A model generated the notes under the pieces. It was not told the DNA's origin and ran no database searches. It worked only from the letters and a program-made list of their open reading frames with translations. Shown here piece after piece: positions 7,462 to 12,620 of a stretch of 23,850 nucleotides of DNA. Within the stretch, counting starts at the first letter, position 1; each line of letters begins with the position of its first letter. The position numbers were made by a program, and so were the translations under genes. The stretch is from Acidobacteriota bacterium (GTDB lineage Bacteria; Acidobacteriota; Terriglobia; Terriglobales; Acidobacteriaceae): assembly GCA_021809235.1 (NCBI GenBank), contig JAKBAG010000010.1:1-23850 (forward strand), in the 5' to 3' direction.

Positions 7462-7500
7462 GCCGCAGGGAACGTGCGGCTAGCCTTCCGTTAGAAGGCT
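7461..7500 (+). terminator. Two tandem hairpins after phoR (attenuator or stabiliser)
   Basis: AGCCGCA/TGCGGCT (7461-7467 and 7475-7481, 7-nt loop) is immediately followed by AGCCTTC/GAAGGCT (7482-7488 and 7494-7500, 5-nt loop). Both stems are perfect. No T-run follows (GAAAAATAAC), so classical intrinsic termination is unlikely. A Rho-assisted stop, partial attenuation or protection of the phoBR mRNA 3' end fit better. Confidence 0.4.
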
Positions 7501-7513
7501 GAAAAATAACATC

Positions 7514-7553
7514 CTATTCATCCGGATTCAACTCTCCGTAACAATCCTGTTCC
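7514..7553 (+). promoter_or_regulatory. Candidate Pho box and promoter region of pstS
   Basis: Four heptamers at exact 11-bp period precede pstS: CTATTCA (7514), GATTCAA (7525), CCGTAAC (7536) and CTGTTCC (7547). The last two each match the E. coli PhoB consensus CTGTCA[TC] at five of seven positions; the first two are weak. A TGG-TATTGG extended-10-like sequence (7558-7566) follows. The 11-bp period and location fit PhoB binding, but the individual matches are degenerate. Confidence 0.35.
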
Positions 7554-7590
7554 AGAATGGTATTGGAAGACTTTCCGTATAGGAGCACGT

Positions 7591-8610
7591 GTGAACAAGC
7601 GCAGCTTTCTTTCCGCAGCCTTGATGGTTTGTGTCGCCCTCGTTGCCGGCGCACAGTCCGCCTCGGCGCAGCATCTGACCGGTGCAGGATCCACCTTTGA
7701 CTACCCGATCTTTGCCAAGTGGTTCAGTGAGTACAGCAATGCGCATCCCGGCGTTCAGATCAACTACCAGTCCATTGGATCGGGCGGCGGCATCCAGCAG
7801 GTTTCCAATGGCCTGGTGGACTTTGGTGCCAGCGATGGTCCCATGACCGATGCTCAGCTGGCCAAGTCCAAGGTGAAGCTGGTTCATATTCCTGTGGTTC
7901 TTGGCGCGGTGGTTCCCATCTTCAACGTGCCAGGCATCAATACGCTGCGCTTCTCCGGAGAGACGCTTGCCGATATCTACATGGGCAAGATCGCAAAATG
8001 GAATGATCCCCGCATTGCTTCGGAAAATCCGGGAGTGAGCCTGCCGGCCCTGGCTATCAATGTGGTTCACCGCGCCGATGGTAGCGGCACCACCTTCATT
8101 TTTGCCGACTATCTGAGCAAGGTGAGCAAGGCCTGGGCCAGTGGTCCTGGTGTGGGTACCTCGCTGAACTGGCCCAAGGGCATTGGTGGCAAGGGCAGTG
8201 AAGGCGTGACCGGTCTGGTGCGTCAGCTTCCCGGTTCCATCGGCTACGTGGAGCTGACCTACGCGCTGCAGAACCACATCTCCTACGGTGCGGTGAAGAA
8301 TGCCGCGGGCAAGTGGATCACGGCTTCGATTGCCGGCGTAACGGAAGCTGCTGCCAGCTCGAAGAGCATGCCGGCTGACTTCCGGGTCTCCATTACGAAT
8401 GCTCCGGGTGCCACTGCTTATCCAATCTCCAGTTTCTCCTGGATGCTTGTGCCGGTGAAGGCTCAGGATGCGGCAAAGGGCCGTGTGCTGAAGGACTTCC
8501 TGAACTGGATGGTCAAGTCTGGCGAGGATGAGGTCTCCGGGCTCTACTATGCACCGCTGCCGAAGAACGTGAAGGACAAGGTTCTGAAGGTTGTCTACAC
8601 CCTGCAGTAG
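7591..8610 (+). CDS. pstS: Phosphate ABC transporter, periplasmic phosphate-binding protein PstS
   Basis: PstS binds inorganic phosphate in the periplasm and delivers it to the PstCA channel. The 339-residue precursor has a signal peptide (MNKRS, then a hydrophobic core, cleavage likely after ASA at residue 26). The mature protein starts QHLTGAGSTFDYPIFAKW. Family motifs include the phosphate-contacting SIGSGGGIQQ and VDFGASDGPM segments, VHRADGSGTTFIF, and GGKGSEGVTGLVRQLPGSIGYVE. The start is GTG 7591, with AGGAG (7581-7585) at 5-nt spacing. Length and motif order match typical PstS. A strong hairpin after the stop separates it from pstC, which would allow pstS to be expressed above the transporter genes. 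Confidence 0.96.
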   Translation: MNKRSFLSAALMVCVALVAGAQSASAQHLTGAGSTFDYPIFAKWFSEYSNAHPGVQINYQSIGSGGGIQQVSNGLVDFGASDGPMTDAQLAKSKVKLVHIPVVLGAVVPIFNVPGINTLRFSGETLADIYMGKIAKWNDPRIASENPGVSLPALAINVVHRADGSGTTFIFADYLSKVSKAWASGPGVGTSLNWPKGIGGKGSEGVTGLVRQLPGSIGYVELTYALQNHISYGAVKNAAGKWITASIAGVTEAAASSKSMPADFRVSITNAPGATAYPISSFSWMLVPVKAQDAAKGRVLKDFLNWMVKSGEDEVSGLYYAPLPKNVKDKVLKVVYTLQ

Positions 8611-8639
8611 GCTTGGAACTCAAGCATTACCAAGGGTTT

Positions 8640-8673
8640 GCCAAGGGCCCGCACTTCGGTGCGGGCCCTTGGC
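8640..8673 (+). terminator. 15-bp hairpin with TTCG loop between pstS and pstC
   Basis: Bases 8640-8654 pair perfectly with 8659-8673 around a C(TTCG)G tetraloop, an exceptionally stable RNA structure 30 nt after the pstS stop. The following sequence (TTGTTGGCAC) lacks a real T-run. I therefore read it as a partial terminator or 3'-end stabiliser that lets pstS RNA accumulate, rather than a full stop for the operon. Confidence 0.7.
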
Positions 8674-8761
8674 TTGTTGGCACGTGCTGGATTATGTTCT
8701 TTGTTTTGCATGGTTTTAACACTCCTTTCATCGTACTCCGATACGGTGAAAGAGGCTTGTC

Positions 8762-9904
8762 ATGTCGAATCTGCATGTTCCCAATCCAGCTGCCGGGAAT
8801 CCTGAGGGAAGTGTACCGGTCCGCATTCCGGTGCCTGCCGCAGCGCAGGTTTCGTTGCAGGCGGATCAGCCGATCTCCGCAGTTCGCCGCTACCTTCTGT
8901 CTCGGGGCAGTTCGAGCGTAGCGGATCGCATCTTCGCCGGAATCATGCTGCTGTGCGCACTGGTCATCTTTGCCCTGGTGGCACTGATTGCAACGGAGTT
9001 GATCACGCAGTCGCACCTTAGCTGGCATGCTTTTGGCCTTTCGTTCTTTTACCGCTTTAACGTGGATCCGATTACCCACCTTCCACTGTTCTGGGATCCT
9101 GTCAATGGTATCTTCTATGCGCTACCGTTCATCTATGGCACGCTGATTACCTCGCTTGTCGCGCTGTGCATTGCGGTTCCGCTGGCTATAGGACTGGCCA
9201 TTTTCCTCACTGAGATGTGTCCGCGCTGGTTGCGTTCGCCGCTGTCGTTTTTCACGGAACTGCTGGCGGCCATTCCCAGCGTGGTATACGGCCTTTGGGC
9301 CATCTTTGTACTCGTACCGCTGCTGCGGGACAACATCAACCCCATCTTCATTCGAATCTTCCAGCTTCCGCTGCTGGAAAGACTGTTCGGCTGGACGCAT
9401 CTATTCGGCGACAACGGGTTGTTTGGCGGGGTGAATCTGGGGTTAGGTCTGCTGGGTGCTGGAGCCATTCTGGCTATTATGATTCTGCCCATCATTGCCG
9501 CGCTGACCCGCGAGGTGATGAGCGCGGTGCCAAACAGCCAGCGGGAAGCAGCGCTGGCGCTGGGAGCCACCCGCTGGGAGATGATACGGATGGCCGTGCT
9601 GCGCAATGCCCGCATCGGCATCGTTGGCTCCATCATCCTGGGACTGGGCCGCGCGCTGGGAGAAACGATGGCTGTAGCCATGGTGATCGGCAACTCCCCG
9701 GAGATTCATCTGTCGCTTTTGTCCATGGGCCATTCCATGGCTTCGGTGATTGCCAACGAGTTTACCGAAGCAACCAGTGATATGCACCGCAGCGCGCTGA
9801 TCGAGGTCGGCCTGGCGCTGTTTCTGGTCACCATCATCGTCAACGCCTTCGCACGCCTTCTGGTGTGGGCAGTCACACGCGGCGCGCCGGCCCGCGTGCA
9901 ATAA
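8762..9904 (+). CDS. pstC: Phosphate ABC transporter permease PstC
   Basis: One of the two inner-membrane channel subunits, 380 residues. A hydrophilic N-terminus of about 55 residues precedes six predicted helices. The first helix spans FAGIMLLCALVIFALVALI, and a long external loop follows (SFFYRFNVDPITHLPLFWDP). The cytoplasmic EAA-type coupling loop, which docks on PstB, reads SQREAALALGATRWEMI and is followed by GRALGETMAVAMVIGN, the PstC/PstA family hallmark. ATG 8762 has AGAGG upstream at about 6-nt spacing. pstA follows after 9 nt, so the two are translated together. The N-terminal extension is longer than in E. coli PstC (about 319 residues) and is rich in Pro, Ala and Val; its role is unknown. 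Confidence 0.95.
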   Translation: MSNLHVPNPAAGNPEGSVPVRIPVPAAAQVSLQADQPISAVRRYLLSRGSSSVADRIFAGIMLLCALVIFALVALIATELITQSHLSWHAFGLSFFYRFNVDPITHLPLFWDPVNGIFYALPFIYGTLITSLVALCIAVPLAIGLAIFLTEMCPRWLRSPLSFFTELLAAIPSVVYGLWAIFVLVPLLRDNINPIFIRIFQLPLLERLFGWTHLFGDNGLFGGVNLGLGLLGAGAILAIMILPIIAALTREVMSAVPNSQREAALALGATRWEMIRMAVLRNARIGIVGSIILGLGRALGETMAVAMVIGNSPEIHLSLLSMGHSMASVIANEFTEATSDMHRSALIEVGLALFLVTIIVNAFARLLVWAVTRGAPARVQ

Positions 9905-9913
9905 GGAGAGCTC

Positions 9914-10786
9914 ATGGCAGCACGTCCCCGGCAAAATCTCCACTCCGCCTGGCGAACGGTCAAGGACCACCTTGCGACGTCACTGGCCATTCTGGCCACT
10001 CTATTGGTGGTGGCTCCTCTGGTTGCTATCTTTTTCTATCTCATTTACAAGGGCGCGAGCTCGCTGAATCTGGCCTTCTTCACGCAGATTCCCAAGCCGG
10101 AGGGTGAGGTTGGCGGCGGTATGGCCAATGCCATCGTCGGCTCGGCGGTGGTGCTGGGCGTGGCTAGTTTCTTCGGGATTCCCATAGGCATTGGTGGCGG
10201 CATATATCTGGCGGAGTTTGGCCGCGGCACAAAGCTGGCCAATGCTATCCGATTCACCGCGGATGTTCTGAACGGCGTACCTTCGATCGTGATGGGCATT
10301 GCGGCTTTTTCACTGATAGTTGTGCCAATGCACCACTTCTCGTCTTTTGCCGGCGGCGTAGCTCTGGGCATCATGATGATTCCCACCGTGACTCGCACCA
10401 CCGAGGAGATGCTGCTTATGGTGCCGCACTCGGTGCGCGAAGCCGCACTTGGACTGGGCGTGCCCAATTGGCGCTCCGTACTTTCCATCACGTTGAAGAC
10501 GGCCTCGCCCGGCGTGATTACCGGTTGCATGCTGGCCTTTGCCCGCGTGGCTGGAGAGACGGCTCCGCTGCTGTTCACCGCGCTGGGCAACCAGTTCTGG
10601 AGCGTGTCGCTGAATCATGAGATCTCCGCGCTGCCGCTGCAGATTTATAACTACGCCATTTCCCCCTACGATGATCAACACCGACAGGCATGGGCCGGTT
10701 CCCTGGTCCTGATTGCGCTGATCGTGATTGCCGTGTCGCTGGTTCGGTTCTTCACCAGCCGCGGAACGCTGAAGGGAGCAAGTTAG
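9914..10786 (+). CDS. pstA: Phosphate ABC transporter permease PstA
   Basis: The second channel subunit, 290 residues with six predicted helices beginning with a long hydrophobic segment at residues 20-45. The EAA coupling loop is VREAALGLGVPNWRSVLSITL, in three to four turns contacting PstB, followed by the conserved RVAGETAPLLFTALGNQFW. GGGMANAIVGSAVVLGVAS and DVLNGVPSIVMGIAAF are also family signatures. AAGGAG overlaps the pstC stop and sits 5 nt before ATG 9914. The TAG stop shares its last base with the GTG of pstB, indicating tight coupling. Together with PstC it forms the heterodimeric phosphate channel. Confidence 0.95.
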   Translation: MAARPRQNLHSAWRTVKDHLATSLAILATLLVVAPLVAIFFYLIYKGASSLNLAFFTQIPKPEGEVGGGMANAIVGSAVVLGVASFFGIPIGIGGGIYLAEFGRGTKLANAIRFTADVLNGVPSIVMGIAAFSLIVVPMHHFSSFAGGVALGIMMIPTVTRTTEEMLLMVPHSVREAALGLGVPNWRSVLSITLKTASPGVITGCMLAFARVAGETAPLLFTALGNQFWSVSLNHEISALPLQIYNYAISPYDDQHRQAWAGSLVLIALIVIAVSLVRFFTSRGTLKGAS

Positions 10787-11544
10787 TGGGTGTTGCGATT
10801 GAAGTGAAGGCTCTGAATGCCTGGTATGGAGCAACCCATACCCTGCAGGATATCGAGCTGAATATTCCGGCCAATCACGCGACTGCGCTGATCGGTCCTT
10901 CCGGTTGCGGCAAGAGCACCTTTGTCCGTTGCCTGAACCGTATGCATGAGACGAATCCCATTGCGCGGGTCACGGGTACGGTGCGCATCGGGGATCTGGA
11001 CATTTACAACGACATCTCCCCGGTTGAAATTCGCCGTCGCGTCGGTATGGTCTTTCAGCGGCCCAATCCCTTTCCCACCATGTCGATTTATGACAACGTG
11101 TGCAGCGGATTGAAGCTGAACGGCTATCGCAATCGCCGGGAACTGGATGAAATTGTGGAGCGTTCGTTGCGCAGCGCCGCGCTGTGGGATGAGGTTAAGG
11201 ACGATCTGAAAAAGAAGTCTGGAGCTAGCCTCTCCGGCGGTCAGCAGCAGCGCATGTGCATTGCCCGCGCGCTGGCCGTGGATCCGGAGGTGTTGCTGAT
11301 GGATGAGCCGGCCTCGGCACTGGATCCTGTCTCCACGTCGAAGATTGAGGATCTGATCTTCCAGCTCAAGAGCCAGTACACGATCGTCATCGTGACGCAC
11401 AACATGCAGCAGGCGGCGCGCGTGGCGGAAAAGACGGGATTCTTTCTCAATGGACGGTTGGTTGAGTTCGACTCCACGCACAAGATCTTTACCAACCCGA
11501 GCGATAAGCGTACCGAAGACTACATCACAGGGCGCTTCGGTTAA
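10786..11544 (+). CDS. pstB: Phosphate ABC transporter ATPase PstB
   Basis: The cytoplasmic ATPase that powers phosphate import, 252 residues, the usual PstB length. Motifs in order are Walker A (G37-T45, GPSGCGKST), the PstB-type Q-loop (VFQRPNPFPTMSIYDN), ABC signature LSGGQQQR (from L149), Walker B with D173-E174 (VLLMDEPASALDP) and the switch histidine H205 (IVTHNMQQA). The C-terminus YITGRFG is typical. The start is GTG 10786, one base inside the pstA stop, with GGAG (10775-10778) at 7-nt spacing. The frame is open further upstream, but that part overlaps pstA and is not PstB-like. phoU follows after 18 nt. Confidence 0.97.
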   Translation: MGVAIEVKALNAWYGATHTLQDIELNIPANHATALIGPSGCGKSTFVRCLNRMHETNPIARVTGTVRIGDLDIYNDISPVEIRRRVGMVFQRPNPFPTMSIYDNVCSGLKLNGYRNRRELDEIVERSLRSAALWDEVKDDLKKKSGASLSGGQQQRMCIARALAVDPEVLLMDEPASALDPVSTSKIEDLIFQLKSQYTIVIVTHNMQQAARVAEKTGFFLNGRLVEFDSTHKIFTNPSDKRTEDYITGRFG

Positions 11545-11562
11545 GGCAGGAAGGATGGCAGC

Positions 11563-12234
11563 ATGACTCGCATCCGATTCCAGCAGAGTCTGGACGAACT
11601 GAAGGAAAAACTGCTCGTGATGGCCGGATTGGCCGAGCAGCAGATTCAGCGTGCCATTGAGTCCTACCGTGTGCGGGATCTGACCATCTGCGACCTGGTG
11701 GACCGCAGCGAACAGGCGATCAACCGCATGGAGCGGGAAATTGATCAGGCCGCGCTCGATATTCTGGCTATGGAGCAGCCTATGGCCATCGATCTGCGCT
11801 TCATCCTGGCTGTTATAAAGATCAATTCCGATGTGGAGCGGGTGGGTGACGCGGCCAAAAGCATCAGCGACCGGGTGCGCGTGATGGAGCACCTGGCCAG
11901 CATCGAGCTGCCGGTGGATATTCCACGCATGGCCACCCTGGCCTCCAATATGGTACGCCGTGCGCTGCAGGCATTTATTGAGGCTGATGCGGAGCTGGCG
12001 CGAGCCGTGCTGAGTATGGACGATGCCGTTGATGGTATCAATCGCGCGGCGCACAGTGCGCTTTCTGCGCTGATGGCTGCCGAAAGCCAGCACGCACCGC
12101 AGGCGCTGACGGCACTGATGGTCTGTCGGAGTCTGGAGCGAGTGGCCGACCATGCCACGAATATTGCCGAGGATGTGATCTTCTGGGTGCAGGGCGCGGA
12201 CGTGCGGCATCAGGGGAGCCTGAACCAGAACTGA
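11563..12234 (+). CDS. phoU: Phosphate signalling protein PhoU
   Basis: PhoU links the Pst transporter to the PhoR kinase, holding PhoR in an inactive or phosphatase state when phosphate is plentiful. The 223-residue protein is all helical, made of two similar three-helix bundles. Each bundle has the metal-binding ERxxD-type motif: SDVERVGDAAKSISDR in the first and SLERVADHATNIAEDV in the second. It opens with the family pattern FQQSLDELKEKLLVMAGLAEQQI. ATG 11563 has AGGAAGGA upstream. It is the last gene of the pst operon. Its stop lies only 4 bp from the stop of a convergent small gene, so there is no room for a terminator between them. Confidence 0.95.
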   Translation: MTRIRFQQSLDELKEKLLVMAGLAEQQIQRAIESYRVRDLTICDLVDRSEQAINRMEREIDQAALDILAMEQPMAIDLRFILAVIKINSDVERVGDAAKSISDRVRVMEHLASIELPVDIPRMATLASNMVRRALQAFIEADAELARAVLSMDDAVDGINRAAHSALSALMAAESQHAPQALTALMVCRSLERVADHATNIAEDVIFWVQGADVRHQGSLNQN

Positions 12235-12238
12235 GCCG

Positions 12239-12499
12239 TCAGCGGCAGGTGGACGAGAGTTGGCGGGCCAGCGAAAGCTGTCGCAGGGCCACCACGATCA
12301 GCACCACCTGCGTGCCGATCATCACCCACCGGAGTTGACTCCATCCGATTTGGCCATTGCTCATGGCCAGGGAGTGAACCCAGTCGGGAAACATCAGCGG
12401 AATGAGTCCCAGGACGGCGGTGATGGCTCCGAGGAGCAAACCGATTCTGCGATGCCGGGCGGCCTGTACATTCTCCGCGTTATAGCTGCACTGGCACAT
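12239..12499 (-). CDS. Small two-helix membrane protein, function unknown
   Basis: An 86-residue protein starting MCQCSYNAENVQ, with two predicted helices (about residues 19-38 and 57-76). A short external or cytosolic loop rich in Trp lies between them (FPDWVHSL...GWSQLRW). The frame is open back to 12544, but AGAGG ending 5 nt before ATG 12499 decides the shorter start. The N-terminal C-x-C could bind metal or be modified; that is speculation. I do not recognise the family. It lies downstream of the S53 peptidase gene but beyond that gene's terminator, and it is convergent with phoU, so it is likely transcribed on its own. Confidence 0.6.
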   Translation of the reverse strand: MCQCSYNAENVQAARHRRIGLLLGAITAVLGLIPLMFPDWVHSLAMSNGQIGWSQLRWVMIGTQVVLIVVALRQLSLARQLSSTCR

Positions 12500-12555
12500 G
12501 GAAACCTCTGATGCCAGTGTAGGGGCAGGTGCGACAGGGGTCAATGCGCCACGGC

Positions 12556-12600
12556 AAAAAGTAAGCGGCAGGGAAATTGCCGGTGTAACCGCCCTGCCGC
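12556..12600 (-). terminator. Intrinsic terminator of the S53 peptidase gene
   Basis: On the minus strand GCGGCAGGG (12600-12592) pairs perfectly with CCCTGCCGC (12573-12565), and an inner CGGT-TAC-ACCG stem lies inside the loop. The hairpin is followed by TTACTTTTTG. It sits 20 bp after the S53 stop codon, the classic arrangement of a Rho-independent terminator. Confidence 0.8.
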
Positions 12601-12620
12601 ATGTTTGTGTGTGTCTGCGC

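Noticed and set aside
10783..12210. 475-codon minus-strand open frame across pstB and phoU
   Set aside because: It is a complementary-strand shadow of two confidently assigned genes, with His/Gln/Arg-rich low-information sequence and no family motif.
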